Shown here piece after piece: positions 9,700-18,792 of a stretch of 64,000 nt of DNA. A program made the translations under genes and the position numbers. Each line of letters starts with the position of its first letter. The stretch's first letter is position 1. The stretch is taken from positions 1 through 64,000 of the forward strand of contig NZ_SJPU01000005.1 of assembly GCF_007860105.1 (NCBI RefSeq), written 5' to 3'. Below the pieces are notes generated by a model. It had not been told where the DNA came from. It did not search any database and saw only the letters and a program-made list of their open reading frames with translations. The stretch is from Allorhodopirellula heiligendammensis. GTDB taxonomy: Bacteria > Planctomycetota > Planctomycetia > Pirellulales > Pirellulaceae.

Positions 9700-10312
9700 T
9701 TTTCTCTCTCGATCGTCACAACCAATCTATACCAACTCGTCGATTAGATGCACCGAAGCAGGCAAGAGTTCCGGCCCGCGAGGGTCCGCGTCGCAAAAAA
9801 AGGCCCGCAACCGCATCATCACCTCAGAAGACCATTCTAACCGAAGAACAACCGCAGGCGTTCGCCCCGCATCGACGTGAGTACGTAGTGGAGTGGCGAG
9901 AGGGTCGTCCAGTGAAGGGCCGGGCTTCTTCCCACATCATAGAAGAATCCTGAGGGGGCGCTGCCGGACGACGCCGAGGTTCATAGACAGAGCCTGGGGA
10001 CACCAGAGCCTGGAGACACAGCATTTTGTCAGGCTAGTCGCCGTTCTCCTGCATGAATGGAGTCAAACTATCCGCGAGAGTGCTGTGTCCCTCAACCTGT
10101 GTCCACTAATCACCGCCACGCTTTCGTTCTTCGCGGCTGGAATCCTGTTTTGCTGGCCACGTTGCAAGCGATGGGATGGTAATCATGGAAGACGAAGACG
10201 GGCAGAGATGCATGGTGCGTGCAAAGGCAATTCGCATGATCGCTGTTGAACCGGATGGTGCTTTACGATACGATCGACACGCCGCATCATAACGAGTTTC
10301 TAAAGTGCGAAG
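9700..10312. other. Intergenic region with a third, partial repeat copy
   Basis: No gene supported. At 9985-10052 it carries agagcctggggacac tandem words followed by the acacagcattttgtcaggcta core seen at 2996 and 5814, and at 10054-10100 the atggagtcaaac...gagagtgctgtgtccctc tail seen near 6890-6975. Together these suggest one complete but diverged repeat element. Confidence 0.6.
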
Positions 10313-10412
10313 AATCCTGAACACCAGACGCTGCACCTGCGTCGCCGAGTTGAGTTTTTGGGAGTGGTGAGTCGTTCGCTGCGACCACGTGATCGTTAAC
10401 GTTATCCCACAT
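10313..10412 (+). repeat. attC-like recombination site A
   Basis: An imperfect palindrome immediately before the 10418 gene. It has a gctgcacctgcgtcgccgag left arm, an inner GTGGT / ACCAC stem around agtcgttcgctgc, and a right end gatcgttaacgttatccc that ends 6 bases from the start codon. The arrangement (about 100 bases, palindromic, abutting a small gene, right end with an AACGTTATCC word) resembles integron attC sites of planctomycete cassettes as I recall them. Similar elements follow at 11033, 12717 and 13769. Confidence 0.45.
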
Positions 10413-10417
10413 ACTGA

Positions 10418-11032
10418 ATGGAAACACCTCCACGACGGTCCGGCCGGACAGATCTGTCGGATCCAGAGTTGCTACTTTGCGACTTCCTCTGGGAGCATAC
10501 CGTGATGACACGGTGCCTTTCAGACGACGTTTACCCACTGCACATGAACGTGGGATACTCCCACGGGCTAACTCGTGGACAGCTTCATGCGACGCTCTCT
10601 TCCATGATGGATCGCGGCATCGTTACGGCTTCTACTGCCTTCAGCGACGCTGACTCCTCTGTGACGCTAACCGCTACCGGCGGTTCACAATGGGAACTGG
10701 AGCGAAACCCGAAATGGGATAGCTTCATTTCACAACGTGACAACTTTGCAGACAATCGGCTGACGGTCGTGGCGCCAAGCGAACGACTCGGGCGCTACTA
10801 CATTGGTGCTCGAATTGCCGCGGACATAGAAATCCAAGCTGGCCCCATCGCTGTACGGCGGAATGTAAACCTCAATCTACTTCCTTGGCGGCACTTCAAG
10901 GATTTGACCGTTTTGCGATTCGCTTGCTATCCTACCGGCTTCGGCAATCCTCAATGGGACATGTACTACGAGCATCGTTCTTGGTGGACCACACTCGCCG
11001 AACTCGCATCGCTCAACGAAAACCGGGGATAA
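10418..11032 (+). CDS. Hypothetical cassette-borne protein, 204 aa
   Basis: Unrecognised. A soluble, mixed alpha/beta protein without signal peptide or membrane segment. The N-terminal third (LSDPELLLCDFLWEHTVM, then LTRGQLHATLSSMMDRGIVTAS, then VTLTATGGSQWELER) reads like a winged-helix arrangement: helix, recognition helix, beta-wing with a threonine-rich turn followed by a Gly-Gly-x-x-Trp-Glu element. That is only a structural impression. It starts 5 bases after attC-like site A and ends just before site B, so it occupies exactly one cassette unit. Confidence 0.65.
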   Translation: METPPRRSGRTDLSDPELLLCDFLWEHTVMTRCLSDDVYPLHMNVGYSHGLTRGQLHATLSSMMDRGIVTASTAFSDADSSVTLTATGGSQWELERNPKWDSFISQRDNFADNRLTVVAPSERLGRYYIGARIAADIEIQAGPIAVRRNVNLNLLPWRHFKDLTVLRFACYPTGFGNPQWDMYYEHRSWWTTLAELASLNENRG

Positions 11033-11118
11033 TAATGCGATGGTGATGGAGTCGGGTTGCTCGCCATTTTCGCAGTGGTAAATCGTTCCGTGCCACCCGC
11101 ACATCACCGACGTTAACC
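11033..11118 (+). repeat. attC-like recombination site B
   Basis: Begins at the stop of the preceding gene and ends 8 bases before the next start. Outer arms gcgatggtgatg / catcaccgacg pair imperfectly. The centre has gtggtaaatcgttccgtgccacc, closely related to gtggtgagtcgttcgctgcgaccac of site A, and both end in acgttanccg. Relatedness of two sites that bracket one gene is the main argument for a cassette array. Confidence 0.45.
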
Positions 11119-11126
11119 GACAAAAA

Positions 11127-11696
11127 ATGCTTCAACTCTCACATCAAGAATGTGTCCGATTGCTGGCTGGTGCAGCAGCAGAGATGCGTTCTGCTATTGC
11201 CACTTTTGCTGACCCGTCAACGTTGGCATCAATTGATCAATCAATCAAACAGGCGAATACTGCTGCTTCCAATGAGTTGCCCGACACTGAGCTCCGAGAT
11301 TCGGCGAACGCTGCTACAAGATTGACTGGCAAAGCTGAGTTGTATTCGCAGGGCTTGTCTCTGGACGAATCCGACCGCAACACGCCGTTTGGACGACTTT
11401 CAGCGGATCAGGTCAAGTCGGTTCGTGATGTCGCCGACGTCGCTGCACGGTCTCTACGTGCCGCCACTGGTGACCTCCAAAACGCTAACGATGAATGCCA
11501 AGAGGGCATCAGCTGGGCGTATGCGCTGGCCGAACGGATCGGTGACAACGACCTGCTCGCTCGTATCGAGGATCTGGTAGGCTCGTCTCCCTCAATGAAG
11601 TCGCACACAACGGGTAACAATCCGCTGCACTCGGAACCGCGATGGTGGGCGTTTTGGGGATGGTTGCGACGTTCGCCGCCTCCCGGTAATCAGTAG
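11127..11696 (+). CDS. Hypothetical cassette-borne helical protein, 189 aa
   Basis: Unrecognised. It is predicted almost wholly helical and Ala-rich (MLQLSHQECVRLLAGAAAEMRS..., IDQSIKQANTAASNEL). It ends in a Trp-rich basic tail (RWWAFWGWLRRSPPPGNQ) that could touch a membrane or another protein. No signal peptide. It sits between attC-like site B and a stretch of decayed DNA. Confidence 0.6.
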   Translation: MLQLSHQECVRLLAGAAAEMRSAIATFADPSTLASIDQSIKQANTAASNELPDTELRDSANAATRLTGKAELYSQGLSLDESDRNTPFGRLSADQVKSVRDVADVAARSLRAATGDLQNANDECQEGISWAYALAERIGDNDLLARIEDLVGSSPSMKSHTTGNNPLHSEPRWWAFWGWLRRSPPPGNQ

Positions 11697-12297
11697 CATT
11701 GCGAGACGAAGCTGTGCTAACGCCGAGCGTGGGTGAACTGCCAAGTGTGCCCTGCGGCGCATGGTCCAGCGCCCGATCCATGACAACCGACGCCAGCCCT
11801 GCGAGGCATCAACCAACGTCTGCTCTGCGAGGCACTGACTGACGCGTGATCAATTGGTGAGGGTGACGCAGTGCTCGCCGTGCTTCTTGCACTGCCTATG
11901 CGGCGTGCCGTTTGTCAGCAACGCGGACGAGAATGGGTAGCATCTCAAAATAGCCATGTGGCTTCTCGTACGATGGCATGGGAACAGGCTATAGTTCACT
12001 CCTCGCGGACACCCGAGCGAGATTCAGGACATCGCCTTTGTCAGTCCTAGACGATGCTGGCGATCTGATCGCGTTTGGTGGGGGCAGTGAGGAACTTTGT
12101 TTATCGAGTTTTGCTGTCGAAGAAGCAACAAACCGAGTTGAATTTGCCGAGATCGAGTGCGAGAATGTTCATGTCACGTCTGTCCTGGTGTTTGTTGGGT
12201 GGAGTGAATGTGTCAGGCAGCCGCAAACTGCTCATATCACAGGTTCGAGTCGCCAGTTTTTTGCGAATGGCTCCCACGCACCAAACCTAGGACTTCC
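11697..12297. other. Intergenic region without a supportable gene
   Basis: Open frames here lack good starts and overlap one another. The segment 11700-11830 has cassette-site-like words (gtgctaacgccgagcgtg, ccatgacaaccgacg) but no clear palindrome. It probably represents decayed cassettes. Confidence 0.4.
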
Positions 12298-12684
12298 ATG
12301 GATTCTTTCGCCGACCGAGGTGACCCAATGTGGCCTGAACTTAGACCCGGTCCGCTCTACGTCATTGAGGTCGACAGAGCGACCCTAGCCGAACTGACGG
12401 ACCCGGCTTGGAGGGACATGTTTTGGTGCGAATATACCTTGCGTCCGACTGACGATGAGTCGGATGCGGCACTGCACGATCCCAACCTTTGGAACGACGT
12501 TCTTTTTGCGGTCCGACATGTGCGAACTCAGACCATTGCAGAAAACTGCTTTTCTGGGGGGTTTGATTTATATTGCCAGAGAGAAACGGATCGTCTAACC
12601 TTTCGTTCACTGTGGCCGAGATACGAAGATGAACTATCCCCTCCCGGAGTGATCTCACGCTTGCTCGATCGCTTTTGGCGATGA
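12298..12684 (+). CDS. Hypothetical protein, 128 aa
   Basis: Unrecognised acidic, aromatic-rich soluble protein (LRPGPLYVIEVDRATLAEL, WRDMFWCEYTLRPTDDES, TFRSLWPRYEDEL). ATG at 12298 and ATG at 12328 (MWPELRPG) are both possible starts. The frame is open upstream, but the residues there are not convincing. It ends about 30 bases before attC-like site C, consistent with a cassette gene. Confidence 0.55.
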   Translation: MDSFADRGDPMWPELRPGPLYVIEVDRATLAELTDPAWRDMFWCEYTLRPTDDESDAALHDPNLWNDVLFAVRHVRTQTIAENCFSGGFDLYCQRETDRLTFRSLWPRYEDELSPPGVISRLLDRFWR

Positions 12685-12716
12685 TACTTTAACAATGCGA
12701 CCCGCCACTAAAGAGC

Positions 12717-12806
12717 CGCGAACCAAAGAATTGCACGGGAGTCGCGAGTCACGCGTTTTTCCAGTTCAAATTTTCACGGCCCGATCCCGTGATGTCTACC
12801 GTTGCC
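12717..12806 (+). repeat. attC-like recombination site C
   Basis: Left arm gaattgcacgggagtcgcga pairs with right arm cggcccgatcccgtgat (TTGCACGGGAGTCGCGAGTCACG against the complement TCACGGGATCGGGCCGTG). The spacer is T- and A-rich, and the right end is accgttgcccg, 4 bases before the next ATG. The order of arms and the position match sites A and B. Confidence 0.5.
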
Positions 12807-12809
12807 CGA

Positions 12810-13337
12810 ATGAAAACTCATATCACGCTGCTGCTCGCTCTTGGCTTCGCGACGGTTTGCGGATGCACCGACAATCAAATGCAAGTACCGTTAGTACGCA
12901 TCACTCATGACCAACGTGATCGATACCTTGAGGTTGGAGGTCTCCACGGATCAGAACTCAACGGCCTCATCATGGACGACACCGATGAGTACGATGCATG
13001 TATCGCAAACGTAATTTCGACGCTTGAACACTACGGAAAATTGGGGATCGATCGCGAATGCCCGTACTATGTCAATCGGTATGCGCCCGCTGACTACTTT
13101 CCCTGCATTGAGACCAAGGGCGTCGATTACGTGACTCTCGAACTGATCTCGGATCTTCATGCTGACGTTGTCGCGATGCCAGCCAAATACCGTATTGATC
13201 TCTGCAGTGCTTTCCCGTTCTGGACCGATGAGCTGAATGTGTTTATCGAACGAGGTAAGATTTACTGGTATGCTGACGATGAGACTGCGGCAAAGATTGG
13301 GCTGCTGAATAAATCGTCGCTTCCAATTGGCGGGTAA
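12810..13337 (+). CDS. Putative lipoprotein, 175 aa
   Basis: The N-terminus MKTHITLLLALGFATVCGC is a short positively charged, hydrophobic signal ending in a Cys with Gly at -1, so it is probably lipidated. The start at 12810 is preferred over an upstream GTG because that GTG lies inside attC-like site C. The mature part is acidic with several Tyr/Asp motifs (MDDTDEYDACIANVISTL, YYVNRYAPADYFPC) and no domain I recognise. It occupies the cassette following site C. Confidence 0.65.
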   Translation: MKTHITLLLALGFATVCGCTDNQMQVPLVRITHDQRDRYLEVGGLHGSELNGLIMDDTDEYDACIANVISTLEHYGKLGIDRECPYYVNRYAPADYFPCIETKGVDYVTLELISDLHADVVAMPAKYRIDLCSAFPFWTDELNVFIERGKIYWYADDETAAKIGLLNKSSLPIGG

Positions 13338-13529
13338 CCATCGGTTACACTAGAGGTCGCGAGTTGACGATTTCGAAGTGTCGATTCGTACGCGCGTCTC
13401 CTCTGAACCGCTCCGTCACCCGACGTGACTTGCACATTTGCTTGAGAGGGAACTGAAGTCTGAAATACCGAATTGGCACGCTACTGCTCATCAACCGTTT
13501 GCGCAACGTTTGTGACTGGGTAACGTCTC
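13338..13529. other. Degenerate cassette-site-like sequence
   Basis: Directly after the lipoprotein stop, the words ggtaaccatcggttacactagaggtcgcgagttgacg resemble the left arms of sites A and C, but the right arm (cgtcacccgacgtgac) is poor. No gene. Confidence 0.3.
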
Positions 13530-13769
13530 GTGATCGATGCACGAGACGCAATGGCGACTGCCGAACGTGAGTTCGACCGCGTTCGTGGAGGCAGCGAAAT
13601 TTTAGCGGCACTCGAATGCACAGCCGCTGACAAGTTCTTTACACTCGCCCGCAAGCTTTAAGAGGATCCCGACCAATGGCCGGAATATTTTGACACCGCG
13701 AACCAGAAGTACATTGACTACCATGATTTCGTCACGCGATCTTGTAACGAGCAAAACGAAAGTGGGTGA
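13530..13769 (+). pseudogene. Small hypothetical gene interrupted by a stop codon
   Basis: A GTG at 13530 (or ATG at 13551) opens a frame with coding character: MATAEREFDRVRGGSEIL, then AADKFFTLARKL. A TAA at 13659-13661 interrupts it. The same frame then continues as EDPDQWPEYFDTANQKYID up to TGA at 13767. Both halves look like one helical protein of about 79 residues, so the TAA is probably a recent nonsense mutation. Function unknown. Confidence 0.5.
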
Positions 13770-13853
13770 CAATGCCATGCAATGGAGGACGGTGTTCACG
13801 TCTTGGCAGGTGCACGTCGCTCCGCCGTTCCCACAGATGGCCAACGTTCTGCA
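13769..13853 (+). repeat. attC-like recombination site D
   Basis: gacaatgccatgcaatggaggacgg ... cgtcgctccgccgttcccac ... ccaacgttctgc. The arms gGAGGACGG and CCGCCGTTCC pair imperfectly and the right end again contains an AACGTT word, as at sites A and B. It overlaps the likely start of the next gene. This is the weakest of the four sites. Confidence 0.35.
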
Positions 13854-14376
13854 ATTATTAGATTCTATCAGAACCACTGCATTCATCGCCCTGACTACCC
13901 TCGCACTCGGCTGTTCAGATCGTCATGTTTCCATCGAACAGTTACCGCAAACGGTCGTCGGAGTCGATGTCGACACGAACGAACCGCGATTCGTTTTCGT
14001 TGCACCTGATGGATTCGACTGGAATGACGAACATCGAATTTGGCACAACAAGACGACGCGCACGAGTGTGACGCTAGCCCACGCTCCGGGAACGACACTC
14101 CAATCCGTTGTCGATGACTTCGTAGCTGATCGTATGCTGCCATCTGGCATGGAACTGACTGAAAAGGTAATTCGTGACGTAGCAGGGCGACCGACGCTGC
14201 TTGTCCACGGCAATCGGCTAAATGCGAGATACCCGCAACAGTTTTGTACAGTGGCCTTCGGTACAACCACAGGCTGTGCACAGATTACTGCCATCTACCC
14301 AGCCGACGGGGACGAGCATGCGAAACAGCAAATCGAAACATCGCTACTAGAATCTCGGTACGAAGTGCCCAATTAG
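13837..14376 (+). CDS. Putative lipoprotein, 179 aa
   Basis: The N-terminus MANVLQLLDSIRTTAFIALTTLALGCSD has a hydrophobic core and a lipobox-like LALGC, so the mature protein probably begins at that Cys, in the envelope. The rest (FVFVAPDGFDWNDEHRIWH, TLQSVVDDFVADRM, AGRPTLLVHG, TAIYPADGDEHAKQQIE) resembles small PsbP/Mog1-like alpha-beta proteins in rhythm, but I cannot name the family. The ATG at 13837 is chosen because longer versions run through attC-like site D. Confidence 0.65.
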   Translation: MANVLQLLDSIRTTAFIALTTLALGCSDRHVSIEQLPQTVVGVDVDTNEPRFVFVAPDGFDWNDEHRIWHNKTTRTSVTLAHAPGTTLQSVVDDFVADRMLPSGMELTEKVIRDVAGRPTLLVHGNRLNARYPQQFCTVAFGTTTGCAQITAIYPADGDEHAKQQIETSLLESRYEVPN

Positions 14377-14438
14377 ACAGAACAAAGCGATCGGGATAGC
14401 GACGGTGTTGTTTTTGGCAATAGCGCAGATCAAAAATC

Positions 14439-14912
14439 TTGAAGTTTTTGATTCCTTCGCCCATGCTGGTCAGGGGCCAGCCCCCGAACCCCCGAGATTT
14501 TTCAGGCATGGCGCCAGATGTTCAGATGGCCGAGCACAAGCGCGAGCTCATGGCGGAGACGAACGGTACGGTAGTGGAAAAGATGCTGGTCGACCAATCG
14601 CTCGCGACGTGGCTGCAGCTTTACTTCCACGAAGGCCGTGAAGCCAAGAGACCCGCAGACAACGTCCAGATCAGCGAGCACCGACTGAAGAAGATCGAGT
14701 CGGCGTTCAACCGCCACATGAAGTCCCTGAACGCCCTTGCCTCAATGAAGTCGGTCAACTTTACAAAGCGGATGGTCGAAGCGATGAAAGCGGTCACGCA
14801 GGATGTTGACGACGATCAAAGCGAATCAGCTTCCAGTCCTGAAGATCAGCCCAGGCACAACCGGCTCCGTGATTCGTTTCGACGGGCGTTCGATTTGGCT
14901 CCGATGAACTGA
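14439..14912 (+). CDS. Hypothetical protein, probably missing its N-terminus
   Basis: The convincing part begins at about 14510 (MAPDVQMAEHKRELMAETNGT) and continues as a helical, charged protein: MLVDQSLATWLQLYFHEGREA, then RLKKIESAFNRHMKSLNALASMKS and RMVEAMKAVTQD. No family is recognised. The upstream in-frame residues (MKFLIPSPMLVRGQPP...) look non-native, suggesting a 5' truncation. It sits between the cassette region and an IS66 remnant, which may be the cause. Confidence 0.5.
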   Translation: MKFLIPSPMLVRGQPPNPRDFSGMAPDVQMAEHKRELMAETNGTVVEKMLVDQSLATWLQLYFHEGREAKRPADNVQISEHRLKKIESAFNRHMKSLNALASMKSVNFTKRMVEAMKAVTQDVDDDQSESASSPEDQPRHNRLRDSFRRAFDLAPMN

Positions 14913-15003
14913 TTGGCGGCGATCGGTGGAGCAAATGCTGCGGTCGTGATGCTGATGATACGGTAATTGTCCACCCGCACCATTCTGCCCGGTGGGGTGA
15001 CGG

Positions 15004-16719
15004 CTATTTGTTGAGGCGTCGACGGCGGGCATGTCGGACTCGCTTGCGGTCGGCCGCTTGTCGGCGTTCGTCGTGCCGGTAGTCGCGGATGGATTCCGGG
15101 TTCGAGTCTCTCCCGGCAGGTGGACTCAGCACTGACCAGTTGGTTTCACCAGCAAGGGTTCGGCGCATCACATCATCCAAATACGCGTGAACACCCAAGT
15201 CACTGCGGATCGCTGTCCCGATGATTGTCATCAAGTTCGCCGCTCGTTCACCCGCCGATAACGAGCCTTTGAATAGCCAGTTCTTGCGGCCTGTAGCCAC
15301 TCGCTTCATCAACTGCTCACAGTCGTTTGAGGTGGTGACCTGATCCCAAGCGTCTGCGGTGAACCGCTTCAGTGCCGCACCGTGTCGACGCACGTACGCT
15401 GCCGCCTAGCCAAGATTGCTTTTGGGAAGGACCTTTGGCGAACTCATTGTTTCGCTTCGCAAGTGTTCGTCGATCAAGCCAGGCACGTGACGCGAGAGGC
15501 ACTGCCGCCATGACAATCGCACTGCGTCATTGAGGTCTTTGATTTGATCTTCGATGCCATAAAGCATCCGAATCAGCGATTTCAGCTTCGCCACTTGGAT
15601 TGGGAACGCAATGCGGCGCTCGTCGATCTTGCGACGCGCATGCGCCCAGCACGCTGCAAACGTGATTCGCGAGTCGCTGCGAACATCGATCTTTTGTAAA
15701 CCTGACCAGCAGTCGCCGAGCAGCGTTCCTTCGTAATCCGCCAGCACATCACCGGGGCCGTCACGGTGACGACTGACCGTGAAGTCGAACGCGACCACCG
15801 GAAGACGCGATGCGTAGTAGCCCCAGAAGTTCGCTTGGATGCTGGGCTTGCCCGATGCGATCGCTTTTTCAAGCACCTCGCCGATTCGCTCAGGGCGTGG
15901 ATGATTCGACAAGCCGGGAATCGCCTGGGGCGTGATCAGCACTACGCCTGTGTCATCACAGTCCACACAAGCATCTGTCTTGAGAAACGGCCGCAGGCGT
16001 TCAGCCAGTGGGCGAAGTGCGAACTCGACGGAGCTTTCGATATTCGCCAGCGTGCTACGACTTGGCGTCCAGTCGCTGCCGGCGACCGGACTTGATGGCG
16101 GTAAAACGGCAGGTGATAGCAGCGTTTCCAGGCAATGACTTCGACACCGATCGAAGCGATCGCCAGCGACCAGTCCGGTAGGACGCTCGGGGCTGATGAT
16201 GGACGGCTCATCGTCGACACGATTCTTTTCAACCGGCTGAACGTATTTGGCGTACTTATTGACGCGTACACGAAGCTCGGGCCGGATCCACTCGAGCGTT
16301 TCGATCTCGTCATAGCCGATCAGCTTCAAGCCCTCGCGTCGATCTTCGGGAAGGTCAACGATCCGCTCGATGCGCGGCAAGTGGTCAGGGAACTTGCGGT
16401 CGCTCTTGCGAGGCGGCTTCGGCTGAGAATCAGCTGGCACTTCGACACGAATGCGGATGCAACCGGGAAGTTCAATCGTCGCGATCACGTGATCAGCTGC
16501 GGGTGCGGGGCGATCCGATGTGTCCTTGAACGAGACGGGCACGAACTTCGCCACGGCGGAGGCTTTCGGATCTTGTGCCGGCCGCAGCTTGCGTTTCCAG
16601 TAGTAGAACGAAGACTGCGAAACACCTTCGGAATCACAGAACTGAGCGACCGTCGTCTAAGCTTGTTCGAATCGTTGCAGACGCTCTGTCCAAAGCTTCG
16701 CGGTTTCGGCTCGATTCAT
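15004..16719 (-). pseudogene. Degraded IS66 element: TnpA start fused to TnpC, several lesions
   Basis: Read on the minus strand, ATG at 16719 opens a TnpA-like helix-turn-helix protein (AETAKLWTERLQRFEQ, TAG, then VAQFCDSEGVSQSSFYYWKRKLR). The frame runs without break into TnpC sequence (LPRIERIVDLPEDRREGLK...). TnpC residues include YHLPFYRHQ in another frame near 16100, then QANFWGYYASRLPVVAFDF, ACWAHARRK, and after a further stop at 15406 LMKRVATGRKNWLFKGSLSAGERAANLMTIIGTA. Lesions are a TAG in TnpA, loss of TnpB and the TnpC N-terminus, frame changes around 16030-16200, and the stop at 15406. It is inactive. Confidence 0.85.
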
Positions 16720-16914
16720 GGGGTTCTCCATTGGGAAGCAAAGTAAACCCAATAGCCTAAAACCCGCGTCTACAATGGCTCTGGTGAACGGTTACGATGA
16801 TACTCAGGAGCTAGTTGGGCATACGTCCTCAATGACCAATCTCTGGTGGCAGAAACAGAAGCGTCAAAGCAACCACCAGTTGAATACCGCTGCTCGTCCG
16901 TTCATTTGAAGACA

Positions 16915-17190
16915 TTAAACTGATGGCGAGTCGATTGCTTTTGCCTTTTTGATCGCTTCGCCAACAATGTCCCCGATACGGGCCAGGATTTTGCGGAGAC
17001 TGCCACTTTCTAGTTGGTCCCTTGCTTCGCAAGCTCTCCGGTGAATCTCCACCAACTCTCTAAGGGAAAACATAATCACCCTCGGGCTGGGCGTGATAAG
17101 CATGAGGCGGAGATAGAGTGTGGTCATCAGTAAACAAATGACTTTTCGCTGGGCAAGCGAAAGTTTGACTTTGATGGTTGCGTCTGACAT
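16915..17190 (-). CDS. Small hypothetical protein, 91 aa
   Basis: The frame from ATG 17190 reads MSDATIKVKLSLAQRKVICLLM, a hydrophobic middle (TTLYLRLMLITPSPRVIMF) and an amphipathic C-terminal helix (LRELVEIHRRACEARDQLESG, IVGEAIKKAKAID). Upstream DNA (17190-17310) is unusually AT-rich, as expected for a promoter. A longer version starting at 17268 is unlikely because its extra residues are poor. Unrecognised. Confidence 0.4.
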   Translation of the reverse strand: MSDATIKVKLSLAQRKVICLLMTTLYLRLMLITPSPRVIMFSLRELVEIHRRACEARDQLESGSLRKILARIGDIVGEAIKKAKAIDSPSV

Positions 17191-17439
17191 TCGATTTCCA
17201 GAATATATATACGATAGGTTGCTGAGACGAATAAAGATCGACAGGTATAGCCAAATAGTTTTGACCAATCGCTATTCTACAATATAGATAGGAATAGGCC
17301 AATTCATTATCAATGTGGTAGACCGTTTCTATAGCAAACTTTTTCGTCAGTGCCGCAACGAGGCACGGTGTTGTTGTCGGTCTTTCGAGCCTTTCCTCTG
17401 GCAACTGCTTTCTGGAGGACGTGCCAAGTCGTCCCAAGT

Positions 17440-17645
17440 GGTGCGAAAGATTTCTTTTCCACCAATAACTTACCGTGCAACCGCTTCAATGATCTCGGTC
17501 GACTGCAGGAAGCGATGAAGGTTCTGTAGCACCGGGATGAAAGTGTGTTACTCATCGGCCATCGCACCCGCCGTGTTGATTACAGCAAGGGGAGCGTTGA
17601 TCGGTTCCTCGACCGCTTGAACACCGACCTGCAATCTTGACCGAT
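17440..17645 (-). pseudogene. Decayed fragment of the Ycf46-like AAA ATPase
   Basis: Minus-strand translation gives VLQNLHRFLQSTEIIEAVAR, a stop, then VIGGKE. Upstream in the same region is SRLQVGVQAVEEPINAPLAVINTAGAMA. These align with residues 50-112 of the intact ATPase at 55321-56805, which reads VLQNFHRFLQSAEVVQALAR, then QIVAGKQ, and PLTAIRSINALAS. The fragment has stops and no ATPase core. It shows that another copy of that operon once existed about 38 kb away. Confidence 0.7.
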
Positions 17646-17821
17646 GTTCCAAGTTGCGAGGCTCCAGCTACGTTCGTGACAGGTCTGACCGTTCTCGCGG
17701 ACCGCTTCACCCTGTTAGAGCGAAGTAATCCGATACCGGTGGAACACGCCCCGGACGCTTTGGTCACCCATTACGCTGCTGGCACCGCTCGTCGAGCGAC
17801 ACAAGCGGTTTTGACAACATG

Positions 17822-18380
17822 GATGAAGTCGAGTGGATCGAACGTGACCTGGGTGAAACTGAGAGCACTAGGACGCTCGTCAGAGGCTGCGACGCGGTTG
17901 TCCATGCCGCGTTTTACCGTCCCCGGGGCCGGTTTTGGTGGAGACGACGGCGACATCATTAACTTCGTCCAGAAAACGTCGTGGGCACACTGAAGCTGAT
18001 CGGAGCCACACGCTCAGCGAGAGCCGGCCGTTTCATCGCGTTCGCGACGTGCGCCGTCCACGATCAAATTCTTGACGATCGACCACTCGATGCAACTCAT
18101 CCGCTGTGGGCCAAAAGTCGCTACGGTGCTCACAAAGCAGCCATCGAAAAGTTCGCTCATCGTTACGGGCTCGGACAGGGCAAACCGCCTGGGCCTTCTA
18201 TGGCTTGACCGGGCACCTGAAAGCGTCGTCATTCGAGCGTGTGATTCAAGCGTTGATCTTTACGCTGTTGTTGAGGTCATTCACTACCGCGTTGCGCTTG
18301 CTCTCGTACGGTTTGGCTTGACAACCGGGACCACGATTGGAGCTTGGAATCCAGGTAACGCGTTTGCCTGGAAGGTAGAG
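17822..18380 (+). pseudogene. NAD-dependent epimerase/dehydratase (SDR) remnant
   Basis: Successive frames preserve SDR family sequence: VEWIERDLGETES...LVRGCDAVVHAAFYRP (about 17825-17935), then VVGTLKLIGATRSARAGRFIAFATCAVH (17975 on), HPLWAKSRYGAHKAAIEKFAHRYGLGQG with the YGAHK equivalent of the catalytic YxxxK, and IYGLTGH-like residues in another frame to about 18320. Frames change at least twice and an in-frame stop follows the first block. The NAD-binding N-terminus is not recognisable. Confidence 0.7.
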
Positions 18381-18792
18381 GGGCTATGAGGACACGCTTT
18401 CGCCGGCAGCCAGCAGTTGGATGTGCAGCGGCTCGGTGATCTTTCGACTCATCGCGACCGATCACGACATGGCGATCAGTTTAATTGTCGAGGCAATCCG
18501 CTCAATCCCGATGGCTGCCAGCACACCTTGGACCGGGCAGATGCTTGCAGTCGAACGGTCTGAGCGGCAGTCCCTGATAGCCAATGAAAGTCTGCGATCC
18601 GCAACGGTGTCGCAGGCTTTTGCTATTGCCCCGATCCCGGCCATGCAGGGCATTGATTCCGGCGACCCGCGGCGATTCAACAGCTGAAGGCGTGCCCAGT
18701 AACGCATGACGGGATCCAGGACTCGATCCGTCACTGTTCCGCGGTCTGGGGCACGTCCGTCTCAGCAGGCGGTCGCCTGCAATCGTTGTTTA
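18381..18792. other. Intergenic region without a supportable gene
   Basis: Frames on both strands are short and overlap. No start with a ribosome-binding site, no known motif and no repeat found. Confidence 0.4.
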
